Part shown: positions 43,040 through 50,912 of the stretch, in pieces | How the letters are laid out: each line of letters starts with the position of its first letter | Position numbering within the stretch: position 1 is the first letter of the stretch | Source: Verrucomicrobiia bacterium | Lineage (GTDB): Bacteria; Verrucomicrobiota; Verrucomicrobiia; JADLBR01; JAIBCM01 | Assembly: GCA_019694135.1 (NCBI GenBank) | Contig: JAIBCM010000004.1 | Span: 1 to 64,000 of the forward strand | DNA length: 64,000 nt | Direction of reading: 5' to 3' | Program-made: the position numbers and the translations under genes | The notes under the pieces: generated by a model | The model's database searches: none | Told to the model about the DNA's origin: nothing | Seen by the model: only the letters and a program-made list of their open reading frames with translations

Positions 43040-43227
43040 TAGGAGAAATTATGGCGGTTTTGGGTAAGCAGATCTATCGGGTTCAATTGCCCAATCAGCA
43101 TCAGCTTACTGCGCATGTGGAGAAATGTTGGCGATTGACAGTGCCTGATTTTAAGGTAGGAGATAGGGTGACTTTGAAAGTGTCGCCCTTTGATTTATCA
43201 CAGGGAAAAATCGTAAAAATGGAGTAA
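43012..43227 (+). CDS. infA: translation initiation factor IF-1
   Basis: The 71-aa OB-fold protein has the IF-1 layout: FEVVGEIMAVLGKQIYRVQLPNQHQLTAHV, then DFKVGDRVTLKVSPFDLSQGKIV. ATG at 43012 is required because the first strand (EVVGEI) is part of the conserved fold. That start makes it overlap map by 28 bases in another frame. The central region (EKCWRLTV) diverges from the usual HISGKMRKNFIRI. IF-1 binds the A site of the 30S subunit during initiation. Confidence 0.9.
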   Translation: MFFPNSFEVVGEIMAVLGKQIYRVQLPNQHQLTAHVEKCWRLTVPDFKVGDRVTLKVSPFDLSQGKIVKME

Positions 43228-43308
43228 ATAAAAAAAGTTTAATTTAAGAGTTGCATCACTTCGCGTGTTTGCTAAAAGTCAAAGCTTTATTTGAAATGAA
43301 TTTCTTCT

Positions 43309-43422
43309 ATGCGTGTTAGAGCATCAGTTAAACGGTTGTGTGAACATTGTCGCGTGATTAAACGTCGAGGTGTTGTGCGTGTCATTTGTAAAAACCCTCG
43401 CCATAAACAGCGTCAAGGATAA
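43309..43422 (+). CDS. rpmJ: 50S ribosomal protein L36 (zinc form)
   Basis: ATG at 43309 opens 37 codons: [21 protein letters not shown] followed by [16 protein letters not shown]. The zinc ligands Cys11, Cys14, Cys27 and His32 are all present, so this is the C+ form. It sits between infA and rpsM, its normal place, with an 81-base gap upstream and eight bases before rpsM. It stabilises 23S rRNA folding. Confidence 0.97.
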   Translation: MRVRASVKRLCEHCRVIKRRGVVRVICKNPRHKQRQG

Positions 43423-43430
43423 AGAAAGTT

Positions 43431-43826
43431 ATGCCAAGAATTTTAGGAGTCGAAATTCCCGGAGAAAAACGTGTTGAGGCGTCGTTGCCTTATTTGTATG
43501 GGATTGGACCGCAACGCACGAAATTAATTTTAGAACAGACCGGGATTGATCCCAATATCCGCGCTAAAGATTTAACCGACCAACAAATCAATCGCATTTT
43601 GGCTTGTATTGCTGAAAATAAAATGGTGATTGAGGGCGATCTTCGTCGTGAGGTGCAAGCGAATTTAAAACGCTTGCAGGCGATTAATTGTTATCGCGGA
43701 ATTCGTCATCGTCGCGGATTGCCCGTGCGTGGGCAACGCACGAGCACCAATGCGAGAACTCGCAAAGGCCCTCGAAAGACTGTTGGTGTGCAACGCAACA
43801 AAGATGCAAAAGCAGGAAAAGTGTAG
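43431..43826 (+). CDS. rpsM: 30S ribosomal protein S13
   Basis: The 131-aa protein has [54 protein letters not shown] and [33 protein letters not shown]. It contacts S19 and the P-site tRNA in the 30S head. The start of the alpha-operon part. AAAGAAAGTT precedes the ATG. Confidence 0.97.
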   Translation: MPRILGVEIPGEKRVEASLPYLYGIGPQRTKLILEQTGIDPNIRAKDLTDQQINRILACIAENKMVIEGDLRREVQANLKRLQAINCYRGIRHRRGLPVRGQRTSTNARTRKGPRKTVGVQRNKDAKAGKV

Positions 43827-43837
43827 TGAAATAATAT

Positions 43838-44407
43838 ATGGCTGATTCCAATACAAAAGAGACTTCCGAAAAAGTGGAAAAGTCTGAGAAAAAAACGGAC
43901 GCTAAGGTTTCGACCAAAAAAAGCGCTCCTAAAACAGCAGAAGTAAAAGGCAAATCAGAAACCAAAGAGGCGGCAACGGCTGCTGTCGATAATGCCGATA
44001 TTAGTCTTGATCCGAATGCTGTAGAAAAACCTAAGATTGTTCGGGCGAAAGGTTTTAAAAATATTACGTCAGGATTTGCGCATATTTTGGCCACGTTCAA
44101 TAATACGATTGTTAGTATTACCGATCCGCGTGGTAATGTGCTTGGTTGGTCTTCTGCAGGAAAATGCGGTTTTCGTGGTTCCAAAAAATCGACTGCTTAT
44201 GTTGCTCAAGTCGTAGCTCAGGATGCCAGTCGTCAAGCGATGGGGCATGGTTTGAAAGAAGTGCAAGTGTTAGTAAAAGGCCCGGGCATGGGTCGTGAAG
44301 CGGCAATTCGAGCCTTGCAAGGGATCGGATTGGAAGTAACAAGTATTGTGGATGTGACACCGGTGCCGCATAATGGTTGCCGTCCTCGTAAACAACGTCG
44401 CGTCTAG
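43838..44407 (+). CDS. rpsK: 30S ribosomal protein S11 with long charged N-terminal extension
   Basis: Residues from about 68 are S11: [119 protein letters not shown]. The first 65 residues are Lys/Glu/Ala/Ser-rich and of low complexity, so the product is 189 aa against about 129. The extension is in frame with a good ATG and no internal alternative near residue 60. S11 forms the platform of the 30S subunit. Confidence 0.95.
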   Translation: MADSNTKETSEKVEKSEKKTDAKVSTKKSAPKTAEVKGKSETKEAATAAVDNADISLDPNAVEKPKIVRAKGFKNITSGFAHILATFNNTIVSITDPRGNVLGWSSAGKCGFRGSKKSTAYVAQVVAQDASRQAMGHGLKEVQVLVKGPGMGREAAIRALQGIGLEVTSIVDVTPVPHNGCRPRKQRRV

Positions 44408-44423
44408 GAAAGATAGAAAATTT

Positions 44424-45032
44424 ATGGCTCGTTATACTGGTCCTCGTTCAAAAATTAGCCGTCGTTTTGGCGTGTCTTTATTTGGTCCTTCCAAAGCATT
44501 GGAAAGAAAAAATTATCCTCCTGGACAGCATGGTTCCAAGGGTCGCCGAAAACAGTCGGAATATGGCATTGCCGTTGGTGAAAAACAAAAATTGCGTTAT
44601 ACGTATGGTCTTTTAGAGCGGCAATTCCGTCGCTATTTTGAGATGGCCCGTAAGAAGCGAGGGATTACCGGCGAAATTTTATTACAATTTTTAGAATCGC
44701 GTTTAGACAATGTTGTTTATCGTTTAGGTTTTGCTTCAACACGACGTCAGGCTCGTCAAATGATTGGTCATGGTCATATTGCTGTAAATGGCAGAAAGGT
44801 GACCATTGCTTCTTTCACCGTTCGATCAGGTCAAGAGATTGAAGTTTGTAATACTCCGAAAGCTCGTCAAATGGCGGTGCGTAATTTGGAAGCGTCTCAA
44901 TTAACTTCCGTGCCGAGTTGGTTAACTTTGAATAAAGATGCTTTTAAGGGAGTGATGGGACGAGTGCCAACTCGTGAAGAAATTCAACCATTAGCCGATG
45001 AACAGTTAGTGGTGGAATTATATTCTCGTTAA
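44424..45032 (+). CDS. rpsD: 30S ribosomal protein S4
   Basis: From ATG at 44424 (MARYTGPRSKISRRFGVSLFG) the protein has 202 aa. An open frame extends upstream into rpsK but is not S4-like. It has KNYPPGQHG, RRKQSEYGIAVGEKQKLRYTYGLLERQFRRYFE, and the S4 domain LESRLDNVVYRLGFASTRRQARQMIGHGHIAVNGRKV. S4 starts 30S assembly and often represses its own operon. A strong hairpin follows the gene. Confidence 0.97.
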   Translation: MARYTGPRSKISRRFGVSLFGPSKALERKNYPPGQHGSKGRRKQSEYGIAVGEKQKLRYTYGLLERQFRRYFEMARKKRGITGEILLQFLESRLDNVVYRLGFASTRRQARQMIGHGHIAVNGRKVTIASFTVRSGQEIEVCNTPKARQMAVRNLEASQLTSVPSWLTLNKDAFKGVMGRVPTREEIQPLADEQLVVELYSR

Positions 45033-45048
45033 AAAATTTAATTATTTT

Positions 45049-45078
45049 TTTGCTAATTGAAGCGCGTCAATCAGCAAA
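45049..45078 (+). other. RNA hairpin between rpsD and rpoA
   Basis: TTTGCTAATTGA (45049-45060) pairs with TCAATCAGCAAA (45067-45078) with one mismatch around a six-base loop AGCGCG. It lies in the 150-base gap between rpsD and rpoA. No T run follows, so it is not a standard terminator. It may be an mRNA processing or stability site or a site for S4-type feedback. Confidence 0.6.
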
Positions 45079-45182
45079 GAGATAATGAAAAATGAAATAA
45101 TAAAAAACGCGCAAAATATTTCGTTGGTCCATTTTGAGCTACGGCAACGCATGAGATGGGAAACCCGAAATAAGGAGAAATT

Positions 45183-46208
45183 ATGCCAATTCGCTTAGGT
45201 CGTTTTGAAATGCCCAAACGTCTTGTTAAAGACGAGGCTACTGCCACAGAAACTTACGCTAAATTTATCGCGGAACCCTTTGAGACGGGTTATGGTCACA
45301 CGGTGGGAAATAGTTTGCGTCGTGTATTGCTTTCCTCTTTGGAGGGAGTGGCCATTACTTCAGTGAAAATCGAAGGAGCGCTTCATGAGTTCGCTACGTT
45401 ACCAGGTATCGTGGAAGATGCGACAGACATTATTTTAAATTTAAAGCAGATTAAATTTAAGACTGCTGATCGTGATCCGAAAACACTTTTATTGAATATT
45501 AATAAATCCGGAGAAGTGACTGCTGCGGATATTCGTTTAGAGCAGGGTGTGGAGGTGTTGAATCCGGAGCAACTCATCTGTACTTTGGATAAAAAACAAA
45601 AATTGGAAATGGAATTTGAAATCAAAACAGGTCGCGGTTTTGCGACTAGTGAAGAAAATAAAAAGTCGGAACAGGTTATTGGTGAAATTCCGATCGACTC
45701 ACTTTTTTCGCCAGTTCGTCGCGTGAAATATGCTGTGGAGAATGCTCGAGTGGGGCAACGAACCGATTACGATAAGTTAATTCTAGAAATTTGGACTGAT
45801 GGTCGCATTAATCCGTCTGATGCTTTATTACAAGCTTCGGCAATTTTACGTCATCATCTTGATATCTTTGTGGGTTACAGTGAGGAACCAGTTGAATTCG
45901 AGGAAACCAAACCCGAAAGTAGCCCAGTTGACAGTCGATTGAAGAAGCTACTGAACATGAGTGTAAATGAAATCGAACTTTCGGTACGTGCGGCAAATTG
46001 TCTTAACAATGCCAACATCACTACAGTAGGCAGTCTTGCAATGAAGAGCGAAGCGGAAATGTTGAAGTATCGTAATTTCGGCAAGAAATCGCTCAACGAA
46101 ATTAAAGCTAAACTGGAAGAGTTGGGCTTGGGATTAGGTATGAAGTTTGAACCAGGTCTCATTAACGAGACTACGCGGTCTGAGATCAGCACTTCCAACG
46201 GACAATAA
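45183..46208 (+). CDS. rpoA: RNA polymerase alpha subunit
   Basis: The 341-aa protein has both domains. The N-terminal assembly domain has FIAEPFETGYGHTVGNSLRRVLLSSLEGVAITSVKI and PIDSLFSPVRRVKYAVENARVGQRTDYDKLILEIWTDGRINPSDAL. The C-terminal DNA-binding domain, from about 260, has LLNMSVNEIELSVRAANCLNNANITTVGSLAMKSEAEMLKYRNFGKKSLNEIKAKLEELGLGLG. AAGGAG is seven bases before the ATG. It sits in the normal alpha-operon position between rpsD and rplQ. Confidence 0.97.
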   Translation: MPIRLGRFEMPKRLVKDEATATETYAKFIAEPFETGYGHTVGNSLRRVLLSSLEGVAITSVKIEGALHEFATLPGIVEDATDIILNLKQIKFKTADRDPKTLLLNINKSGEVTAADIRLEQGVEVLNPEQLICTLDKKQKLEMEFEIKTGRGFATSEENKKSEQVIGEIPIDSLFSPVRRVKYAVENARVGQRTDYDKLILEIWTDGRINPSDALLQASAILRHHLDIFVGYSEEPVEFEETKPESSPVDSRLKKLLNMSVNEIELSVRAANCLNNANITTVGSLAMKSEAEMLKYRNFGKKSLNEIKAKLEELGLGLGMKFEPGLINETTRSEISTSNGQ

Positions 46209-46213
46209 AAGTT

Positions 46214-46645
46214 ATGAGACATCGAGCTAAAACTGTTAAATTAGGGCGCACCTCGCAACATCGCGATGCAATGTTGGCTAATCTCGTGGTGAGTTTAATT
46301 CAACACAAACGTATTCAAACCACTGTGGCAAAGGCCAAAGCGGCAAAACCTCTTGCAGAAAAAATGGTGACATTAGGTAAAAAAGGGGACTTGGCGGCTC
46401 GTCGTTTAGCCGCAGCTCGCTTAGGAAATCCTGCCGCGGTGCAAAAACTTTTTAAAACTTTGGCGCCGCTTTTTAAAGAGCGACAAGGTGGTTACACGCG
46501 CATCATTAAAATTGGAAATCGCACCTCTGATGCCGCACCGATGGCTTTATTGGAATGGACAGAAGCTGAAAAAGTTGTTGCTGCTACATCGGAACCAGCA
46601 AAAACTGGAAAAAAATCAGCGAAAAGCGAAGAAAAGAAAGATTAA
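46214..46645 (+). CDS. rplQ: 50S ribosomal protein L17
   Basis: The 143-aa protein starts MRHRAKTVKLGRTSQHRDAMLANLVVSLIQHKRIQTTVAKAKAAKPLAEKMVTLGKKGDLAARR and has GGYTRIIKIGNRTSDAAPMALLEW. About 20 extra Lys/Ser/Glu-rich residues form the C-terminus. It is the last gene of the ribosomal cluster; no clear terminator is visible in the 97 bases after it. Confidence 0.96.
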   Translation: MRHRAKTVKLGRTSQHRDAMLANLVVSLIQHKRIQTTVAKAKAAKPLAEKMVTLGKKGDLAARRLAAARLGNPAAVQKLFKTLAPLFKERQGGYTRIIKIGNRTSDAAPMALLEWTEAEKVVAATSEPAKTGKKSAKSEEKKD

Positions 46646-46742
46646 TTTTTTAGCTCTGTGAAGACAATCCTGAACACCTCTGGAGTTATCCTACAGGAAA
46701 AAAGTTGATTTGCGTGATGAGTCTTAATAAAGTCTTAATGCC

Positions 46743-47963
46743 TTGGAAATTCGAGAGCTTTTAGATTTAATTGTTCGTTGGGTCCATTTGATTGCTGGAA
46801 TCATGTGGATTGGTAATTCCATGCTTTTTAATTGGCTGGATCGCAATCTTATTGTTCGTAAGGAAACGGAAGCCAGCAAAGTCGGTCTGGAAGGTGAACT
46901 ATGGATGATCCATAGCGGGGGTTTCTATGAAGTTAAAAAAATGCCTGATTTGCCAGCGCAATTACCCGGTCCTTTGCATTGGTTTTGGTTGCAAGCCACG
47001 ATTACATGGGTAAGCGGTTTTTGTTTGTTGATTTTAGTTTATTATATGGGTGGTGCAGCGGTGACGCTTGATCCCGCGGTTTCCAACATTACCCAAACCC
47101 AAGCAATTTTGATTGGAATAGGATTGTTAATCGGAGCCTGGTTTTTTTACGATCTGTTTTGGCGATCGCCCATTTCTAAAACGGGAAGTTGGCCGGTCGC
47201 CTTCTGTTTCGCTCTTTTAGTTGTCATTATTTACTATCTTACGCATACGTTTAGTGGTCGAGCGGCTTATTTGCATGTGGGGGCGATGTTGGGAACATTG
47301 ATGATCGGCAACGTTTGGACTCACATCATTCCTTCACAACGTCAACTCGTCGCGGCAGTGAAACGTGGGGAGAAACCTGATAATGCCTTAGCGCTACGCG
47401 CGAAACAGCGTTCGATTCATAATAACTATATTACGTTTCCCGTTTTGTTTATCATGATTAGCAATCATTTTGCGTTTACTTACGGGCATAAATGGAATTG
47501 GATTATTCTTACCGTTATTATTTTAGGTGGCGCTGGTGTTCGCCATTTCATGAATATCCGATTTAATTTCAAAGGCTGGATTCCCGCATTAGTGATGGTG
47601 ATCACCTTGACGATTATTGCTTTGTTATTGCTAACGTCACGCACGTTATGGGATTCCAGTCACAACGCATTTATTCCTAAAAAAAAGCTTTTGGGTGAAC
47701 CGGTTACCTTTCTTCAAGCTGAACAAGTGATTCAACAACGTTGTGTGGCTTGTCACTCTTCGCATCCTACCGATCCTGACTATCCTGTAGCGCCTGTTGG
47801 CGTTCGATTAGATTCACCTGAGTTGATCAAAATGATGGCGCAACGCATTAAAGCACGGGCGGTTTTAACCCAAACCATGCCCTTGGCCAATCGTACTCAT
47901 ATTACTCCCGAAGAAAGAGAACTTCTGGGCCGTTGGATCGATCAAGGCGCGAAAGTAGAGTAA
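46743..47963 (+). CDS. puuD: PuuD-like membrane protein with C-terminal cytochrome c domain
   Basis: The 406-aa protein has eight or nine transmembrane helices (residues 1-310) of the urate hydroxylase/DUF989 type: VRWVHLIAGIMWIGNSMLFNWLDRNL, HSGGFYEVKK, HWFWLQATITWVSG, then GNVWTHIIPSQRQLV and NNYITFPVLFIMISNHF. A short cytochrome c domain follows with CVACHSSH (haem ligand His) and a distal MPLANRTHITPEE Met. In proteobacteria PuuD oxidises urate to 5-hydroxyisourate. No purine-degradation genes are nearby, so a more general electron-transfer role is possible. The start is TTG 46743, the only codon giving the conserved first helix. Confidence 0.85.
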   Translation: MEIRELLDLIVRWVHLIAGIMWIGNSMLFNWLDRNLIVRKETEASKVGLEGELWMIHSGGFYEVKKMPDLPAQLPGPLHWFWLQATITWVSGFCLLILVYYMGGAAVTLDPAVSNITQTQAILIGIGLLIGAWFFYDLFWRSPISKTGSWPVAFCFALLVVIIYYLTHTFSGRAAYLHVGAMLGTLMIGNVWTHIIPSQRQLVAAVKRGEKPDNALALRAKQRSIHNNYITFPVLFIMISNHFAFTYGHKWNWIILTVIILGGAGVRHFMNIRFNFKGWIPALVMVITLTIIALLLLTSRTLWDSSHNAFIPKKKLLGEPVTFLQAEQVIQQRCVACHSSHPTDPDYPVAPVGVRLDSPELIKMMAQRIKARAVLTQTMPLANRTHITPEERELLGRWIDQGAKVE

Positions 47964-47971
47964 TAATCTTT

Positions 47972-47993
47972 AGCCCGCGAATCACGCGAAAAA
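47972..47993 (+). repeat. dispersed repeat, copy 2 (GCCCGCGAATCACGCGAAAA)
   Basis: The 20 bases GCCCGCGAATCACGCGAAAA are identical to the first part of the copy at 16846-16878. The following sequence differs (ACCCCTAAATTA). It lies nine bases after the PuuD-like gene's stop. Confidence 0.75.
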
Positions 47994-48060
47994 CCCCTAA
48001 ATTATTTGACTTATTATTGAAGTGGAGGAATATTAACCATTCAAGGGAGAAGGTTAATTT

Positions 48061-49395
48061 ATGGCTAAGAAAAAGTGGTATAACGCATTATTGGACGCGG
48101 TTACACGCAATCCTTATAAAGCTCTCACGAGCCCAAAAATTTTAGAAGAAATAGGGAAGCGTATAGAAACAAATCAGTTAAGGCGTTTGGCTCGTATGAA
48201 TGTTTTATATGATAGTAGTGGTCACACTCAAGCAGTGGCGAGAGGGAGATTTTTTGGCTTTGGTGATAGAGGAGAAATAGCTGAGTTGAGATATCAAAAC
48301 AATACTAGTTATTATGATTGGCAATTTTCACGAAGATATGTGGATAATTTAAATCCTGTTAGCTGGCATTATTTTATTAATAACGCATGTAAAAAAACAG
48401 CTTTAGAACATTTAGAACACGCAAAAGGTCTGTTATCCAAGTTAGCAGATGCAAGGAAAGCTCTCACTGATTATCGAACTTCGGGAAGAAATTCTTTTAG
48501 AGACATGGATTTTGAAGGTGAAGGTTTTAAAAGGTTTGAAGGTAATTTGGGTCGGGCAAATAGTGAATTACAAAAATCTTTGGATGGATTATATGATAAA
48601 GCGGAAAGGGCTTATGGAGAAGCGATTGAAGTTCGTAAAGCTGCGGAAAGAATTGCCCAGCTGCCAAATGCACCTGATTCAGCACAAGACATATTAAAGG
48701 CGGCGCAAGAGGCAGAGAAGCTGGCCGAAAAACATTTAGGAGCGATAGATAATGCAAAGCGGGAAATCATTAATTTTGATATGAAAAATATTTCAAACCC
48801 TATGTTTACTCCTCATAATTTATTACCTGTTGAAGGCTATTTAAATAGGCTCTCGGATAAAATGGATGACATTCAAAAAACTGCTGATGACTTTAGTAGA
48901 AGTGTTGGAGCGAGTATGGATGAGGCGAAAAAGTTAGTAGGTGGTGGAGCAGCTTTAGCTGTGTTAGGGGGAACTTCTTATGATCCTAATGACGGGCATC
49001 CCTTAGGGGCGAAGGCCGTAGGAAAATCGATACTCCGTTCGGGACGTGAAGTGGCAGGCATGGCAGGAAAGGTTGTCGAAACAGCCGATTGCATAATGAC
49101 CTTAGGAGGTTGTTATGCTATGGATTATGTTATGGAAAAAGCGGTAGTGCCTGTTGCGGAAAATGTAGTTGTTCCAGTCGCTAATCATACGGTTGTTCCG
49201 GTGGTAAAAGCAGGTATAGCGGTCGGCGGAAAAGCGGTAGAAGTCGCAACTCCTGTGGTCAATGAAGTGGCTGGTGCCGTCGATCAGCATGTGGTTAAGC
49301 CAGTTGCCACTAAGTTGGATAAAGCTTTTAATGAGCCTGCGAGAATTGCTGGTGAAGCTTCTAAAGCTTCATGGGGTATATCTGTGCCTTGGTAA
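48061..49395 (+). CDS. hypothetical protein (444 aa) with Val/Ala-rich amphipathic repeat tail
   Basis: No family is recognised. ATG 48061 follows AAGGGAGAAGG, a strong Shine-Dalgarno region. The N-terminal 150 residues are basic and aromatic (TRNPYKALTSPKILEEIGKR, YYDWQFSRRYVDNLNPVSWHYF). The middle (150-300) is long charged helices of coiled-coil type with LxKLADARKAL and AAQEAEKLAEKHLGAI. Residues 300-330 are Gly/Ala-rich and could insert in a membrane. The tail 355-420 has repeats of about 11 residues (VVPVAENVV, VVPVANHTVV, VVPVVKAGIAV). It has no signal peptide. A possible promoter is TTGACT at 48006 with AATATT 17 bases on. Genes beside tmRNA are often mobile cargo, but no integrase is present. 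Confidence 0.7.
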   Translation: MAKKKWYNALLDAVTRNPYKALTSPKILEEIGKRIETNQLRRLARMNVLYDSSGHTQAVARGRFFGFGDRGEIAELRYQNNTSYYDWQFSRRYVDNLNPVSWHYFINNACKKTALEHLEHAKGLLSKLADARKALTDYRTSGRNSFRDMDFEGEGFKRFEGNLGRANSELQKSLDGLYDKAERAYGEAIEVRKAAERIAQLPNAPDSAQDILKAAQEAEKLAEKHLGAIDNAKREIINFDMKNISNPMFTPHNLLPVEGYLNRLSDKMDDIQKTADDFSRSVGASMDEAKKLVGGGAALAVLGGTSYDPNDGHPLGAKAVGKSILRSGREVAGMAGKVVETADCIMTLGGCYAMDYVMEKAVVPVAENVVVPVANHTVVPVVKAGIAVGGKAVEVATPVVNEVAGAVDQHVVKPVATKLDKAFNEPARIAGEASKASWGISVPW

Positions 49396-49423
49396 TTTTT
49401 AATCACAAAATTATTTCTAATTT

Positions 49424-49453
49424 TTATTAGCGTGTTTCACGTGTTTAGCGGGC
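49424..49453 (-). repeat. dispersed repeat, diverged inverted copy 3
   Basis: Read on the minus strand the segment is GCCCGCTAAACACGTGAAAC followed by ACGCTAATAA. It aligns to GCCCGCGAATCACGCGAAAA followed by GACGCGAATAA at 16846, keeping spacing and most bases. It lies between the 444-aa gene and the tmRNA 3' end. Confidence 0.55.
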
Positions 49454-49486
49454 GTTTTTTCTTCTTTAGCAGGCAAAAATTTAAAT

Positions 49487-49837
49487 TGGAGGCGGCGGGA
49501 ATCGAACCCGCGTCCTAGAACGATACTTTGAAAGCTTCTACAAGTTTAGTTCTCAGTAAAGATTCGAAACGAATTTGGTTGAGAACGCCCGATCCGTTTC
49601 TAGTCACCACATTGGTGCCGTTTCATAAGGTCGGTCACTCACCTTACCAAACCGCCCGGCTAATAGCGCAGTTATCCGTTAGCCGGAGTCCCGGTAACCA
49701 CGTCGCGGAAATTAGGCCGCGAGAGCTAATTCGTTATTAGCACTTAATTTTTTGCCCAGGTTTTTAGCGAGGCCACCCAGGCGATCCTCGACTTGCCACC
49801 TTCATTGCGTCATCTTAGTCGAAACCTTGACGCCCCC
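49487..49837 (-). ncRNA. ssrA: transfer-messenger RNA (tmRNA)
   Basis: The 351-nt RNA rescues stalled ribosomes. The 5' end GGGGGCG (49837-49831) pairs with CGCCTCC at the 3' end as the tRNA-like acceptor (one G-U pair). The discriminator A is at 49487 and CCA is not encoded. The T arm (GGGTTCGATTCCC) is present near the 3' end. The tag frame is GCT AAT AAC GAA TTA GCT CTC GCG GCC TAA (49741-49712), encoding ANNELALAA. GC-rich pseudoknot stems follow the tag (GCGG...CCGC and CCGGGAC...). It is a one-piece tmRNA, transcribed toward the 444-aa gene. Confidence 0.97.
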
Positions 49838-49929
49838 TAGTGTTCTTTTTCTAAGTTAACCGGGAAGGAATGATTTGCAAGAAATAGTAGCAAGTAACTG
49901 GCCACTAGTAAATGGGTAGGTGCTTATTA

Positions 49930-50910
49930 TTACTGATCACTAGTCACCGTCTTTAACCGAATCTCTACGCGTCGATTGAGTTGTTGTTCTTCGATAGTGC
50001 CTTGAGGATTGGCGATGGGTCTTTGTTCGCCATAGCCGATGACTTGGACAGGGGCGGCAAGGGGAGAGTTTTGTCGCAAGAAATCGTGAACGGCTTGAGC
50101 GCGTTGTTCAGAAAGGGTTTGGTTGTAAGCATCATCGCCAAAAGTGTCAGCATGGCCTTCGATGGAAATTTGGGCTTGAGGATATTTTTCAATGAGCGCA
50201 GCTACTTGTGATAAGATAGAAGCGGCGGTATCGCGAAGTTGATAAGAATCAAAGTCGAAGAGCACTTCGTTGGATAGTCGAATCACCACACCTTCCGGGC
50301 TAGCGAGTTGGTCACTAAGATCAGCGTTTAAAAGTTGTCCCACGTCACTAAAGCCAGGGGAATTGCCTAGACCTGCTCCGATGCCATTTCCTACGAGTTG
50401 GGCGTTTGCGGGTAAAGCTTCTTCGGCTTCGTGGCTAGGCAGTGTGGAAGGAAGATTAAAAACGGAGTCATTGGTTGAGGTTGTGGCAGTGATATTTTGT
50501 GACAAGGAAGGAACGGTGCGAGTTGCGAGATCGGAGGCGGGCAATTGGGATGGCATGGTTGGATTTTGATTAAAAGTAGCCGTTTCTTGCGAAGGCGCTG
50601 GCGGAGGCGGTGTGGAGACAGTTGGAGGAGGGGTGAAGGATTGAAAGCTGGACGAAGCGGATTTGGCGGCTTCGCTTAAGGCGATTTGTTGCGTAGGTTT
50701 GCTTTGAGGTTCTTGTGTTTGGATACGAAAAGGGCGAGCTGGCTTGAATTTAAGTTGAGCCAAAGCAAAGTTGCTTAACGTCCAGTGTTGAGCCAAATAA
50801 TAACCTGCTAAATATAAGAGACAGGTCAAAGTGATGGCGATAGCAAGACGTCGACGTGTCAATCGGTAACCGAGCAATACTCCTTCAGTTTTGACAGTTT
50901 GATTTTTCAT
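49930..50910 (-). CDS. inner-membrane-anchored OmpA/Pal-domain protein
   Basis: The 326-aa protein has a cytoplasmic N-terminus (1-20), one transmembrane helix (about 22-41), a long Pro/Ser/Thr/Gln-rich linker (about 50-180), and a C-terminal OmpA peptidoglycan-binding domain (about 205-322). The domain has EVLFDFDSYQLRDTAASILSQVA, SIEGHADTFGDDAYNQTLSEQRAQAVHDFL, VQVIGYGEQRPIA and QQLNRRVEIRL. A membrane-anchored start with a spanning linker is like TolA or TonB, and the end is like Pal. It is the last gene of a four-gene minus-strand operon with ExbB, ExbD and a TPR protein. That points to energised envelope maintenance. It starts two bases after the TPR stop. Confidence 0.88.
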   Translation of the reverse strand: MKNQTVKTEGVLLGYRLTRRRLAIAITLTCLLYLAGYYLAQHWTLSNFALAQLKFKPARPFRIQTQEPQSKPTQQIALSEAAKSASSSFQSFTPPPTVSTPPPPAPSQETATFNQNPTMPSQLPASDLATRTVPSLSQNITATTSTNDSVFNLPSTLPSHEAEEALPANAQLVGNGIGAGLGNSPGFSDVGQLLNADLSDQLASPEGVVIRLSNEVLFDFDSYQLRDTAASILSQVAALIEKYPQAQISIEGHADTFGDDAYNQTLSEQRAQAVHDFLRQNSPLAAPVQVIGYGEQRPIANPQGTIEEQQLNRRVEIRLKTVTSDQ

Positions 50911-50912
50911 TT

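Noticed and set aside
43684-44184. Minus-strand 166-codon frame across rpsM and rpsK
   Set aside because: It overlaps two certain ribosomal genes and has no family-like features; it arises from the codon bias of the r-protein genes.
45084-45240. Small ORF in the rpsD-rpoA gap (ATG at 45084)
   Set aside because: It runs into rpoA in another frame, lacks a ribosome-binding site and has no recognisable features.
49396-49930. Integrated element at the tmRNA gene
   Set aside because: No integrase or transposase gene is present, and I could not find a second copy of the tmRNA 3' end to mark an attachment site.
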